Assembly (NCBI GenBank): GCA_050952935.1
Contig: JBMNLS010000001.1
Location: 930,001-994,000, forward strand
DNA: 64,000 nt
Origin: UBA6115 sp050952935
GTDB lineage: Bacteria > Bacillota > Clostridia > Christensenellales > Aristaeellaceae
Direction: 5' to 3'
Positions 34,343 to 42,243 of this stretch are shown here, in pieces; position 1 is the stretch's first letter; each line of letters begins with the position of its first letter. A program made the translations under genes and the position numbers. The notes beneath the pieces were generated by a model. The model did not search any database and was not told the DNA's origin. It saw nothing but the letters and a program-made list of their open reading frames with translations.

Positions 34343-35167
34343 GGTGATTTTATGGATTTCGGGCCGGGCGCCCAGGCGCATGGGCAATATGGATGTGCCC
34401 ACCCCGCAGGAGATGAAGATGTCGGCCCCTTCCTCCCTGACCCAGCCCATGCGGTAACGGTCTTTATAGCGGCTGGAGGAATGGAGGCTGCGGCCAAACA
34501 GCGCGATCTGTCCACCGTGGGTGTGGCCGCACAAGGCCAGGTCAAAGGCGAAGCCCGCCTTTCGGGCCTCGGGGATAAGATCAGGGGAGTGGGGCGTGAA
34601 CAGGACAAAATCAGCCCCTTTGGCCTTTTGCTTCAGGGGTTCAAAGTCAGGAAGACCGGTCAGGATGTCATCGGCGGCGCAGATGGCCAGGCTGCGGCCC
34701 TCCCGGGTCATGATCCAGGCATCGTTTACAAGCGGCAACACACCTTTGGCCCGCATCTTGTTCAACAGAGGGGTGATATCCGCCCCCTCCCTCATGCGGT
34801 CATGGTTGCCGATGGCGGCCAAAACAGGGGCCTTGCCGGAAAAGGGCGGGATCAGGTCAAAATAGGCCTCTGCCATGCGGGCATCCTCCCCATAATCGCC
34901 CCCCAGGATGATGAGATCCGCCTCCAGCCCCGTGATCAGCCCCGTTATCTCAAGCGCCCGCTCATGGCTCAGGTAGCTGCCGTAGTGGATGTCAGAGGCA
35001 TAGGCGATGGTGAGGCCAGAAAAGGGAGCCGGGAGCTTGCCGGAGGTGTAGGTCTCCTCTTTTACTGCCAACTGGGCGGACAGATAAAAGGGATACAGCC
35101 ACTTCTGATTGGTGGGGATGTGCTTCATGATCGGGGGCAGGATGCGGTGGGCAAGGGATTTGAGCAT
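34328..35167 (-). CDS. Metallophosphoesterase, YkuE-like
   Basis: The calcineurin-like phosphoesterase motifs are all visible: SDIHYG, GGDYGE, GNHD and CGHTHGGQ (about residues 58-225). They bind two metal ions. No full signal peptide or strong membrane segment is seen, though the first 35 residues are moderately hydrophobic and could touch the membrane. The substrate is unknown; related proteins act on phospholipid or sugar-phosphate substrates. AAAGGA precedes the ATG. The 3' end overlaps tsaD by 15 bases on the other strand. Confidence 0.88.
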   Translation of the reverse strand: MLKSLAHRILPPIMKHIPTNQKWLYPFYLSAQLAVKEETYTSGKLPAPFSGLTIAYASDIHYGSYLSHERALEITGLITGLEADLIILGGDYGEDARMAEAYFDLIPPFSGKAPVLAAIGNHDRMREGADITPLLNKMRAKGVLPLVNDAWIMTREGRSLAICAADDILTGLPDFEPLKQKAKGADFVLFTPHSPDLIPEARKAGFAFDLALCGHTHGGQIALFGRSLHSSSRYKDRYRMGWVREEGADIFISCGVGTSILPMRLGARPEIHKITLNAK

Positions 35168-35185
35168 GGCGTGTCCTTTGTGTGA

Positions 35186-35214
35186 ATATTATCAGCGCCT
35201 GACGCTGTTAACAA
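35186..35214 (-). promoter_or_regulatory. Promoter of the metallophosphoesterase gene
   Basis: On the minus strand TTGTTA (35214-35209) and TAATAT (35191-35186) are 17 bases apart, 19 bases before the start codon. Confidence 0.55.
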
Positions 35215-35240
35215 TACAGCACAGGTTTAAGGGAAGGGGG

Positions 35241-35978
35241 TCAATCCCCCTCTATAACCTCCATCACTTCCGCAAAAGCCTCGCCGATGGGCATTGTGAT
35301 GAGCACATCCGCCGCTTGATCCATCATGGTGGCGGATTTGTTGATGATGGCGATCTTGCCGGAGCACAGCGACACAAAGGATGCCGCCGGGTACACGGTG
35401 AGGGAAGTGCCGCCGATGATGAGCAGCTCGCTTTTCTCAATGGCCCTGATGGCGCGGCCGGTGATGGCGCTGTCAAGGGCTTCCTCATACAGCACCACAT
35501 CGGGCTTCACCATGCCGCCGCAGGCGCAGGCGGGGGCGCCGGGCGCTTTCAGCACCTCATGTAAGGTGAAGCTTTTGCGGCAGCGCATGCAGTAGTTGCG
35601 GTGGACGCTGCCGTGGAGCTCCAGCACGTTTTTTGAGCCGGCGGCCTGGTGGAGGCCGTCGATGTTCTGGGTGATGACGGCCTGCATTTTGCCCATGGCC
35701 TCAAGCCGCGCCAGCGCCAGATGGGCGGGGTTGGGCTTTGCCCCAGGGTAGACCATCTTATGCTTATAAAAGTCATAAAACATCTCCGGGTTCCTGATAA
35801 AAAAGGAATGGCTGATGATCTCCTCCGGCGGGATGCGGCTTTTTTCCTTGTAAAGCCCCTGATCGCTGCGGAAATCGGGGATGCCACTTTCGGTGGAAAC
35901 CCCGGCGCCGCCGAAGAAAACCGTGTTGTTTGACTGTAGGATAAGTTCCGCCAACTGCCTGGTGGCTTGCGTGTTCAT
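35241..35978 (-). CDS. cobB: NAD-dependent protein deacylase, sirtuin family
   Basis: Sirtuins remove acyl groups from lysines using NAD. The motifs GAGVSTESGIPDFRS (residues 24-38), TQNIDGLH and the catalytic His in LELHGSVH are clear. Two Cys pairs (CMRC, CACGG) fit the structural zinc site. Length is 245 from ATG 35978, which has GAGGTGA 5 bases upstream; an in-frame GTG at 35987 lies inside that site. It is divergent from the msmK-like gene. Confidence 0.93.
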   Translation of the reverse strand: MNTQATRQLAELILQSNNTVFFGGAGVSTESGIPDFRSDQGLYKEKSRIPPEEIISHSFFIRNPEMFYDFYKHKMVYPGAKPNPAHLALARLEAMGKMQAVITQNIDGLHQAAGSKNVLELHGSVHRNYCMRCRKSFTLHEVLKAPGAPACACGGMVKPDVVLYEEALDSAITGRAIRAIEKSELLIIGGTSLTVYPAASFVSLCSGKIAIINKSATMMDQAADVLITMPIGEAFAEVMEVIEGD

Positions 35979-36008
35979 GGGGGTCACCTCACAATATTTT
36001 CTGGCTTC

Positions 36009-36036
36009 ATTATACCAGATTGGCCGCCTGTATCAA
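36009..36036 (-). promoter_or_regulatory. Promoter of the sirtuin gene
   Basis: On the minus strand TTGATA (36036-36031) and TATAAT (36014-36009) have a 16-base spacer; the -10 is preceded by TGG. It lies 30 bases before the start codon. Confidence 0.65.
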
Positions 36037-36101
36037 ATCTGCACAAGCGGAGGGTTTATTCTTTGGCAGATATCCCAGTAGGAAACAAAGCTGTTTTAAC
36101 T

Positions 36102-36107
36102 TATAAT
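36102..36107 (+). promoter_or_regulatory. Probable -10 element of the MsmK-type ATPase gene
   Basis: TATAAT lies 45 bases before the start codon. No convincing -35 is seen at 16-18 bases upstream. Confidence 0.4.
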
Positions 36108-36151
36108 ATGGACAGAAAATTATGCCCATTGAGCAATGAGGAGGTAATGGT

Positions 36152-37273
36152 ATGGCCAGTGTATCCCTGAAGCATGTTTACAAAATCTATCCCGGCAACG
36201 TCACCGCGGTGAGCGACTTTACCCTTGATATTGAGGATAAGGAGTTTATCGTGCTGGTTGGCCCGTCCGGCTGCGGCAAATCCACCACGCTGAGGATGGT
36301 GGCGGGCCTGGAGGAGATTTCCGACGGTGAGCTGTATATCGGCGATCGCTTGGTGAACGACGTGGCCCCCAAGGATCGCGACATTGCCATGGTATTCCAG
36401 AACTACGCCCTGTACCCCCACATGACGGTGTATGACAACATGGCCTTTGGCCTGAAGCTGCGCAAAACCCCCAAGGATGAGATCAAGCGCCGCGTGGAAG
36501 CCGCCGCCATGATCCTTGACATTGAGTATCTGCTTAATCGCAAGCCCAAGGCCCTCTCCGGCGGCCAGCGCCAGCGCGTGGCCCTGGGGCGCGCCATCGT
36601 GCGCGAGCCCAAGGTCTTCCTGATGGACGAGCCCCTTTCTAACCTGGACGCCAAGCTGCGCGTGGCCATGCGCACGGAGATCACCAAGCTCCATCAGCGG
36701 CTGCAAACCACCTTCATCTACGTCACCCATGACCAGACCGAGGCCATGACCATGGGCTCCCGCATCGTCATCATGAAGGACGGCTTCATTCAGCAGGTTG
36801 ATACCCCGCAGAACAACTATGACTACCCCAACAACAAGTTTGTGGCGGGTTTCATCGGCAGCCCCCAGATGAACTTCTTTGACGTGAAGCTGGAAAGAGA
36901 GGGCAACCAGGTGGTGGCGCTGTTTGGCGACAACAAGATCGTTGTGCCTGATGAGAAGCTCAAGAAATTTAAGGACGAAAGCGTCATTGGCAAGGAAGTG
37001 GTGCTGGGCATCCGTCCTGAGAACATCTCTGACGATCCTGAGATTGTGGCGGCCCACCCTGATGCCACATTCAAGGTGTCTGTGGAGGTGACCGAACAGA
37101 TGGGCTCTGAAACTTACCTCTACCTCTCCACCACCGGCAAGGCGGACAACGTCGTCGCCCGGGTTGATCCCCGCACCAAAACCCACGTTGGGGATGAGAT
37201 TAAGGTGGCCATGGACACCACCCGGCTGCACTTCTTCGACAAGGACACCGAGGAAACGCTGCTGAACCGCTAA
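36152..37273 (+). CDS. Carbohydrate ABC transporter ATP-binding protein, MsmK/UgpC type
   Basis: This ATPase powers sugar uptake systems of the maltose type (CUT1). Walker A GPSGCGKST is near residue 37, the signature LSGGQRQRVALGRA near residue 134, and Walker B FLMDEPLSNLD follows. The C-terminal TOBE/OB region (about residues 235-373), with GIRPEN, is present. No permease or binding-protein gene is next to it, so it probably serves several transporters, as MsmX/MsmK does. GAGGAGG precedes the ATG. Confidence 0.93.
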   Translation: MASVSLKHVYKIYPGNVTAVSDFTLDIEDKEFIVLVGPSGCGKSTTLRMVAGLEEISDGELYIGDRLVNDVAPKDRDIAMVFQNYALYPHMTVYDNMAFGLKLRKTPKDEIKRRVEAAAMILDIEYLLNRKPKALSGGQRQRVALGRAIVREPKVFLMDEPLSNLDAKLRVAMRTEITKLHQRLQTTFIYVTHDQTEAMTMGSRIVIMKDGFIQQVDTPQNNYDYPNNKFVAGFIGSPQMNFFDVKLEREGNQVVALFGDNKIVVPDEKLKKFKDESVIGKEVVLGIRPENISDDPEIVAAHPDATFKVSVEVTEQMGSETYLYLSTTGKADNVVARVDPRTKTHVGDEIKVAMDTTRLHFFDKDTEETLLNR

Positions 37274-37314
37274 TACTGATTCTAAAGCATAAGAACAAAA
37301 GGCATATCATTCAG

Positions 37315-37344
37315 GGGCCCGGCGCATGACGCCGGGTCCCTTGC
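37315..37344 (+). terminator. Possible terminator hairpin after the MsmK-type gene
   Basis: GGGCCCGGCG (37315-37324) pairs with CGCCGGGTCCC (37330-37340) with one bulged base. The loop is CATGA. The following TTGCTGATT is a poor T-run, so termination may be partial. Confidence 0.5.
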
Positions 37345-37470
37345 TGATTCAGTTATTCTGACGGAATCAGGCTTTGAGGAAGAACCGGAAACAGGCTATG
37401 ATGGCAAAATCGGACAAATGCAATTTTTTGCGCAAATGGAGCATCCGAATTTGATCAGAACATGTATTCC

Positions 37471-37778
37471 TGTGGACAGCCTAAGGGATAAAGCCGGGAA
37501 TCGTGCCTGTGGATAAGTCAGGATGATTTTACACAAATTATATATTCATCGGCGAAAAGAGCGGATTCACAAGGGTTTTAAGCGATTTTTTGTGGATAAG
37601 CCTGTGGATATTGTGGATAGAATGCATGTTTGCCTTTCATCAGTGCATGCTGTATATACATGACCCGAAAAATGCCGGAAGCATGGAGAAAGGTCCGAAG
37701 ATGACAGAATAAAAATGATGAATGAAGAATAATCATACGAAAATATCAGCGGAACAAGTTCAATATTCATGTGGATAT
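37471..37778 (+). promoter_or_regulatory. Cluster of DnaA-box-like 9-mers
   Basis: Six copies of the pattern TGTGGAyAn lie on the plus strand: 37471-37479 (ends CAG), 37508-37516 and 37591-37599 (both exact TGTGGATAA, complement of TTATCCACA), 37603-37611 (TAT), 37612-37620 (TAG) and 37770-37778 (TAT). Three of them are packed within 30 bases. This is far above chance. No dnaA, dnaN or rpmH gene is near, and the flanking gene directions do not suit an origin, so a DnaA-titration or regulatory cluster is more likely. Confidence 0.6.
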
Positions 37779-37809
37779 TCACCGGGGTTGCAGGGCGTTA
37801 TGCAAGGCC

Positions 37810-37838
37810 TTGTTAAGATATGAGACGGCTGATATAAT
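37810..37838 (+). promoter_or_regulatory. Promoter of the secreted SH3-like repeat protein gene
   Basis: TTGTTA (37810-37815) and TATAAT (37833-37838) have a 17-base spacer, 37 bases before the start codon. Confidence 0.7.
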
Positions 37839-37875
37839 GAACATAACGATATAGATATCATCATTGGAGGGGTTT

Positions 37876-38853
37876 ATGAAAACAAGAATTCGGATTCTGG
37901 CCTTATGTGTGGCCACGTTTCTTATCATGACCATGAATATGTCCGCCGCCACCCCGGCGTCCCTCAACCAGCGCATGGCCACCCGCAGTGGGCCGGGCAC
38001 CCAGTACACGGAGGAGCTGGGCACCTTGCCGCAGAATACAGCGATTACATTGATTGAGTATGTCATCACAGGCGTTCCCTGGGGCATGGTGGAGTTTTAC
38101 AAGAACGGCATGAAATACCGCGCTTACACGGGTATGAAGCGCATCAACGCCTATGGCCCCGTGGCCCAGGGGTCGCTTGATTATTACGAGATGATTCTGT
38201 CCGAAAACTCCCCTGTTTATTACGGCCCGGGCTATGACTATGCCCGGCGGCAGAAAAATGTGCCCGCCGGCAGCTGGCTGCGGGTGTTTGGCAGCGAAAA
38301 CGGCTTTGCCCTGTGCGATTATCAGCAGGATGGAAAGTGGGTGCGGGGCTATCTGCCGGGGCTGTTGGGAGGCGGCCAGCCTTACCAGCCTTACCAGCCC
38401 CCGGTCTATGAACCAAGCTATCCTTCCTATTCCTACACCCCGGCTTCTCTCAACCAGCGCATGGCCACCCGCAGCGGGCCGGGCACCCAGTACACGGAGG
38501 AGCTGGGCACCCTGCCGCAAAGCACGCAGATCACATTGATTGAGTACGTCACCACAGGCGTTCCCTGGGGGCTGGTGGAGTTTTATAAAAACGGCATGAA
38601 GGTGCGGGCTTATACCGGCATGAAGCGCATCAACGCCCATGGCCCCGTGGCCCAGGGATCGGTGGACTACTATGAGGTCGTCCTGTCCAGGTCCACAGTG
38701 GTTTATTATGGCCCCGGCTATGATTATGCCAAGCGTAAAAGCAGCGTGCAGGCGGGGACGCTGTTAAGGGTGTTTGGCTACGAGAACGGCTTCGCCCTGT
38801 GCGACTATCAGAGCGGCTACCAGTGGGTGAGGGCCTACTTCCCGGCGATATAA
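37876..38853 (+). CDS. Secreted protein with two tandem ~150-residue SH3-like repeats
   Basis: A signal peptide fills residues 1-25 (KTRIRILALCVATFLIMT). The mature protein has two near-identical halves, residues about 26-163 and 188-325, joined by a Pro/Tyr/Gln-rich linker. Each half has two parts that resemble bacterial SH3 domains: one with RSGPGTQYTEELGTLPQ, one with VYYGPGYDYA. The repeats are 486 bases apart and nearly identical in DNA around their starts. It probably binds the cell wall outside the cell; the ligand is unknown. ATG 37876 follows GGAGGGG. Confidence 0.75.
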   Translation: MKTRIRILALCVATFLIMTMNMSAATPASLNQRMATRSGPGTQYTEELGTLPQNTAITLIEYVITGVPWGMVEFYKNGMKYRAYTGMKRINAYGPVAQGSLDYYEMILSENSPVYYGPGYDYARRQKNVPAGSWLRVFGSENGFALCDYQQDGKWVRGYLPGLLGGGQPYQPYQPPVYEPSYPSYSYTPASLNQRMATRSGPGTQYTEELGTLPQSTQITLIEYVTTGVPWGLVEFYKNGMKVRAYTGMKRINAHGPVAQGSVDYYEVVLSRSTVVYYGPGYDYAKRKSSVQAGTLLRVFGYENGFALCDYQSGYQWVRAYFPAI

Positions 38854-38897
38854 AGCAGGAAGCACTGATTTTTGCAATGTGAGAAAGGGGAAGGGAT

Positions 38898-39416
38898 ATG
38901 GGTTTGGAAAAGAGAAAATGGGCGCTTCTTCTGGCTATTGTTATTTTTGCGGGAACCATGTTTTCTGCAAACGCTGCCGATTATTATGAAGCATCGCAGG
39001 ACTATTATTTTGAGGTTGATGCCTTTGATAACGAACTTGTTAGCGATTTGCTGTGCAATCAGCAAGACCGGCTGGCAGTTGCGACCATGGTTTACGCTGT
39101 GGCGGCTTACCATATTGATGAGATCCGTTCCACCCTGGAAAACCCTGACCCAATGACAAAGGTGTATCTGACACCATTAACCTCAAATCCGCGATTTTTT
39201 CGCATGTATTTTTTTGCGCCAGGTGAAACGTGGGTTTTCACATGCAATACAATTTTTGGACAAATCGTTGGTGGGCCGATGAACTACACGATGGTTCCGG
39301 GCGCTGCGGAAATGGTTTTGACCTCTTTGCAATCAGAAGGAACCATAGGAGACTATTATCCGGTAGACTTTTATGACATCCTGGAGCTGTTATTTGAACT
39401 GGCTGAGATGCCTTAG
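38898..39416 (+). CDS. Unrecognised secreted protein, 172 aa
   Basis: The N-terminus is a signal peptide (KRKWALLLAIVIFAGTMF, cleavage near ANA-AD at residue 27). The mature protein is acidic and aromatic, with two Cys residues near positions 53 and 115 that could form a disulfide. I recognise no family. It lies 44 bases after the SH3-like gene on the same strand, so they may be cotranscribed. AAGGGGAAGGG precedes the ATG. The sequence is more AT-rich than the housekeeping genes around it. Confidence 0.65.
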   Translation: MGLEKRKWALLLAIVIFAGTMFSANAADYYEASQDYYFEVDAFDNELVSDLLCNQQDRLAVATMVYAVAAYHIDEIRSTLENPDPMTKVYLTPLTSNPRFFRMYFFAPGETWVFTCNTIFGQIVGGPMNYTMVPGAAEMVLTSLQSEGTIGDYYPVDFYDILELLFELAEMP

Positions 39417-39593
39417 CCATGATTCGGCCAGCTCAAACACCATTCTTGACCGAATAGGATGTTAACGAAAAAGCCTGGGCTGGTGCTTTTGATGTCACCC
39501 CCTCTGTTGGTCTTTGCCCAACTATTTCAGAATAAAATTGCAGATAGCATTCAAAAAAAGGGGATAGCAGAAATGGTTCCCAATTTTTTACTG

Positions 39594-39620
39594 TTGAACT
39601 AACATGAAAAGAGTTATAAT
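39594..39620 (+). promoter_or_regulatory. Promoter of the diguanylate cyclase gene
   Basis: A perfect TATAAT (39615-39620) lies 18 bases before the start ATG at 39639. The nearest -35-like hexamer is TTGAAC (39594-39599) with a short 15-base spacer. Confidence 0.5.
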
Positions 39621-39638
39621 GAGAACACAGAGGAGGGC

Positions 39639-39821
39639 ATGTCAGAGATGATTCATTATCCGGCGATATACATCGGAAACGGAACAGCAATCCTGTTGTT
39701 GTTAGTTATCTTATTGGGTATAAAAAGACCGCTGCGCCATGGATTGCTTGATGAAAAAATCTTCTACGCGATGGTTGTTTTAAATATTATACAGTGTATT
39801 GTTGAAACGGTTGTTTTTTGA
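39639..39821 (+). pseudogene. N-terminal fragment of a broken diguanylate cyclase gene
   Basis: GAGGAGGG precedes an ATG at 39639. The 60-residue product is a hydrophobic N-terminus with two membrane segments (AILLLLVILLGIK and FYAMVVLNIIQCIVETVVF). A TGA at 39819-39821 ends it, and the next codon, in the same frame, is ATG of the cyclase part. A single change TGG to TGA (Trp to stop) would explain this. The gene may be dead, or the downstream part may be made by re-initiation. Confidence 0.7.
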
Positions 39822-40808
39822 ATGGATGGCAGAATGGTATATGGATACCATACGCTGTTGATCGTGCTAAACGTCATTATATTTATTATCACCCAGATGT
39901 TTGCTTATTTCTGGACAATTTATGCGGACTATAAACTGTTCGCAAATTGTAAAAGAATCAAGCGGATTTATCCTTTTGTGGCCATACCGGCCATACTGAC
40001 CATCATCTGCTGCTTAATCAACTTAGTAACACCTGTATTTTTTATGGTCGATCAAAACAATATTTATCAAAGAACAGATTTATTTGTCATTCCATATGCT
40101 GTTGCTTATTCTTACATGGCATATGGGGTTATATTAATCTATTCGTATCGCAAGAAGGTACATAAGTATTTGTTTCTGCCTGCTGTTCAGTTTATGATTC
40201 CCATTGTGATTGGAAGCCTGCTGCAGTTCTTCTTTTATGGATACGCTTTTATATGGCTTGGCGTGTCCATAGGGATGATTACTTTATTCATCAATCTTCA
40301 AAATGAATCATCTTATGTAGATGGGTTGTCGGGATTGTTTAACAGACAGTACCTGGGCAACCTGTTGTTAATGTATAGCGAAAAGAAGGATATTGCCGGT
40401 GTGCCTGCCGGGATTATGTTAGACATTGATAACTTCAAAAGCATAAATGATCGATTCGGACATGTTGTAGGAGATGATGCTATTTCTACAGTTGGAAAGA
40501 TATTACATAAAGCTGTGGGCAATAAAGGGGTATTATGCAGGTATGGGGGTGATGAGTTTATCATATTAATGTATGTAAACTCTCAGAAAGAAATGATGGA
40601 TATGATTGACATCATTAAAAAACAAACAGCATCGTTCAATGAATCGGAAAAGAAACCTTATAAGATAGATTTTTCAATCGGTTACAGCACATACCAAAGC
40701 AAGCATGAGTCAATTGATGACTTTTTAAGGAAAATCGATGCTTCTATGTATCAGGACAGGAAGAGAAAAATCAGCGAAGGAATCATCTCCGATAGACGAC
40801 GGAATTGA
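39822..40808 (+). CDS. Membrane-bound GGDEF diguanylate cyclase, lacking its first membrane segments
   Basis: The product would make cyclic di-GMP. The first 165 residues hold about five hydrophobic segments; the GGDEF domain follows at about residues 170-320, with the signature RYGGDEFIIL intact. The usual inhibitory RxxD site five residues before GGDEF is not seen. The frame is continuous with the upstream fragment except for a TGA just before this ATG. There is no ribosome binding site for this ATG other than coupling to the upstream frame. Base composition is AT-rich. Confidence 0.75.
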   Translation: MDGRMVYGYHTLLIVLNVIIFIITQMFAYFWTIYADYKLFANCKRIKRIYPFVAIPAILTIICCLINLVTPVFFMVDQNNIYQRTDLFVIPYAVAYSYMAYGVILIYSYRKKVHKYLFLPAVQFMIPIVIGSLLQFFFYGYAFIWLGVSIGMITLFINLQNESSYVDGLSGLFNRQYLGNLLLMYSEKKDIAGVPAGIMLDIDNFKSINDRFGHVVGDDAISTVGKILHKAVGNKGVLCRYGGDEFIILMYVNSQKEMMDMIDIIKKQTASFNESEKKPYKIDFSIGYSTYQSKHESIDDFLRKIDASMYQDRKRKISEGIISDRRRN

Positions 40809-40853
40809 TAAAAGATAAAGATAATGATATAAAAAGTTGAAGAAGGTTATCAT

Positions 40854-40882
40854 TTGCAAAGAATATTTTGTGATAATATAAT
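40854..40882 (+). promoter_or_regulatory. Promoter of the ureidoglycine aminohydrolase gene
   Basis: TTGCAA (40854-40859) and TATAAT (40877-40882) have a 17-base spacer. The leader to the start codon is about 145 bases; I see no riboswitch that I recognise in it. Confidence 0.65.
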
Positions 40883-41032
40883 CACATTCGTTTTACACGC
40901 CTCCTCTCCGTTCTTCAAGGGGTGATCCTTCGGTTCATCATAGACGCGCTATCCGGACCAATAGCTTTGATTAAAAGAATGAATGCGTAGTTTTTCGTAT
41001 ACAAATTCAAAAGAGCAGGAGGTATTGAACGT

Positions 41033-41821
41033 ATGGGTTACAAAAACAAGAAAACAGGGTATCGCAGCGGCTTATTGGAAAGCCGCGCTGTTATAGAACC
41101 GGGCAGATATGCTATTATTCCTCATGATGGTTTGGTTCGCAATTCGATACCGGGATTTGAAAATGCCAATATCTCTATTCTCGCCTCTCCAAGGCTTGGG
41201 GCTTCTTTCTCGGATTTCATTTGTGAATTTTTAAAGGATGGGAAAAATGAACTCGGATTCGGTGGAGGGGGAATAGAGTCTTTTGTGTATGTCATATCAG
41301 GAAAACTGGAACTCAGCGACGGGTCTGAGACATATACCCTCGAAGACGGTGGTTACGCTTTCTTTCCTGCCGGTGAACTGATGTATTTTAAAAATGCCCA
41401 AACCGAGATGACAGAATTATTCTTATATCAAAGACAATATGAAGCCCTTGAAGGGCACAAGGCATACAGAGTGGTTGGCAACAAAAACGATTTAAGGCCG
41501 GTAGCGTATGAGGGCATGTCCGATGTTCTTGTATGGGATTTCCTACCGACAGATGACTTAGGTTTTGATATGAATATACACATTCTTTCATTTGAGCCGG
41601 GAGCTTCGCATGGTTACGTGGAAACACATTATCAGGAACATGGCGCCTATGTGCTTTCTGGCCAGGGCATGTATCATCTCAATAATAAATGGTACCCTGT
41701 TGAGAAGGGGGATTATATTTTTATGGGGGCTTACTGCCCCCAATGTGCATATGCGGTAGGACGCAATGAACCGTTGGCATATATTTATTCCAAAGATTCC
41801 AACAGACATCCGGGTGTATGA
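41033..41821 (+). CDS. allE: (S)-ureidoglycine aminohydrolase, bicupin
   Basis: This enzyme releases ammonia from ureidoglycine in allantoin breakdown. The protein is two cupin domains of about 120 residues each. The second has the metal-binding Glu, His and His residues of the family (ETHYQEHGAYVLSGQGMYHL, in part), followed by WYPVEKGDYIFMGAYCPQ. Length 262 fits. No other purine or allantoin gene is in the window, so the substrate assignment rests on family alone. The gene is AT-richer than most here, and may be acquired. AGGAGG precedes the ATG. Confidence 0.85.
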   Translation: MGYKNKKTGYRSGLLESRAVIEPGRYAIIPHDGLVRNSIPGFENANISILASPRLGASFSDFICEFLKDGKNELGFGGGGIESFVYVISGKLELSDGSETYTLEDGGYAFFPAGELMYFKNAQTEMTELFLYQRQYEALEGHKAYRVVGNKNDLRPVAYEGMSDVLVWDFLPTDDLGFDMNIHILSFEPGASHGYVETHYQEHGAYVLSGQGMYHLNNKWYPVEKGDYIFMGAYCPQCAYAVGRNEPLAYIYSKDSNRHPGV

Positions 41822-41863
41822 TGATTATAGCTTGGCGCAGAAACAGCGATTAATCTGTATAAA

Positions 41864-42240
41864 CAACGCGAGGCTGGGCACAAGAAAGAGGCCTTGCTCG
41901 GTCGCCACTTGAATATTACTTCCCCGCGCACACGTCCGAAACGCATCCGAGTACAGCCCCTGCTGATATTATAACTGAAACCGGTGTGGTAAACAATCAA
42001 GAAGGAGGCCTTGCCCAGCCGTTACGTGGATTAAATCCCTCGCACTTAACGTCCAAAACGCCTCTGGGTACAGCCTCCAATAACACTATATCCGAAACTG
42101 ATGTGATTGACAATCAAAAAGGAGGCCTTGCCACTGCGTCAAATGATCAAGCCTCTAACAATACGCCCGAAGCGACAAGTGGTACAGCCTCCACAGGAAT
42201 GGTAACAGATACTTCCCTAACCGACAAATCGCCATTGACA
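41864..42240 (+). repeat. Three imperfect 117 bp tandem repeats
   Basis: The sequence GAGGCCTTGC recurs at 41888, 42005 and 42122, exactly 117 bases apart each time, and the surrounding bases match imperfectly. 117 is 39 codons, and one frame stays open through the array from about 41867 to the stop at 42241-42243. Its translation repeats a unit with NNQEGGLA, then TSKTPLGTAS and ISETD. The third copy is shorter and more diverged. Confidence 0.65.
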
Positions 42241-42243
42241 TAA
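41986..42243 (+). CDS. Doubtful repeat-containing short gene
   Basis: A GTG at 41986 could begin an 85-residue product rich in Thr, Ser, Asn and Gly, made of the 39-residue units encoded by the tandem repeats. The frame is also open upstream of this codon back to about 41867 but without ATG. There is no clear ribosome binding site. It may be the remnant of a surface repeat protein or non-coding repeat DNA that happens to be open. Confidence 0.25.
   Translation: MVNNQEGGLAQPLRGLNPSHLTSKTPLGTASNNTISETDVIDNQKGGLATASNDQASNNTPEATSGTASTGMVTDTSLTDKSPLT

Larger units (their letters stand above)
37274..37832 (+). other. 600-base gene-free, AT-rich region
   Basis: No coding frame with a credible start was found between the ATPase stop and the next promoter. 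The first 70 bases carry a hairpin. The rest is AT-rich against a GC-rich background and contains six DnaA-box-like 9-mers on one strand, with an AT-rich stretch (TTTTACACAAATTATATATT) at about 37528-37547. It is described in the DnaA-box entry. Confidence 0.6.

Noticed and set aside
37274..37875. Chromosomal replication origin
   Set aside because: DnaA boxes are present, but no dnaA, dnaN, rpmH or gidA genes are near, and the highly expressed ribosomal and secA genes to the left point towards this site, which would be head-on to a fork leaving it. I report a DnaA-box cluster instead.
39819..39821. Selenocysteine or recoded TGA in the diguanylate cyclase
   Set aside because: The predicted residue sits in a membrane-segment region with no catalytic role, no recoding stem-loop was evident, and TGA is a normal stop for many genes here. 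A nonsense change is simpler.
40883..41032. Riboswitch in the leader of the ureidoglycine aminohydrolase gene
   Set aside because: The leader is long, but I could not match it to purine, guanidine or other known riboswitch patterns.
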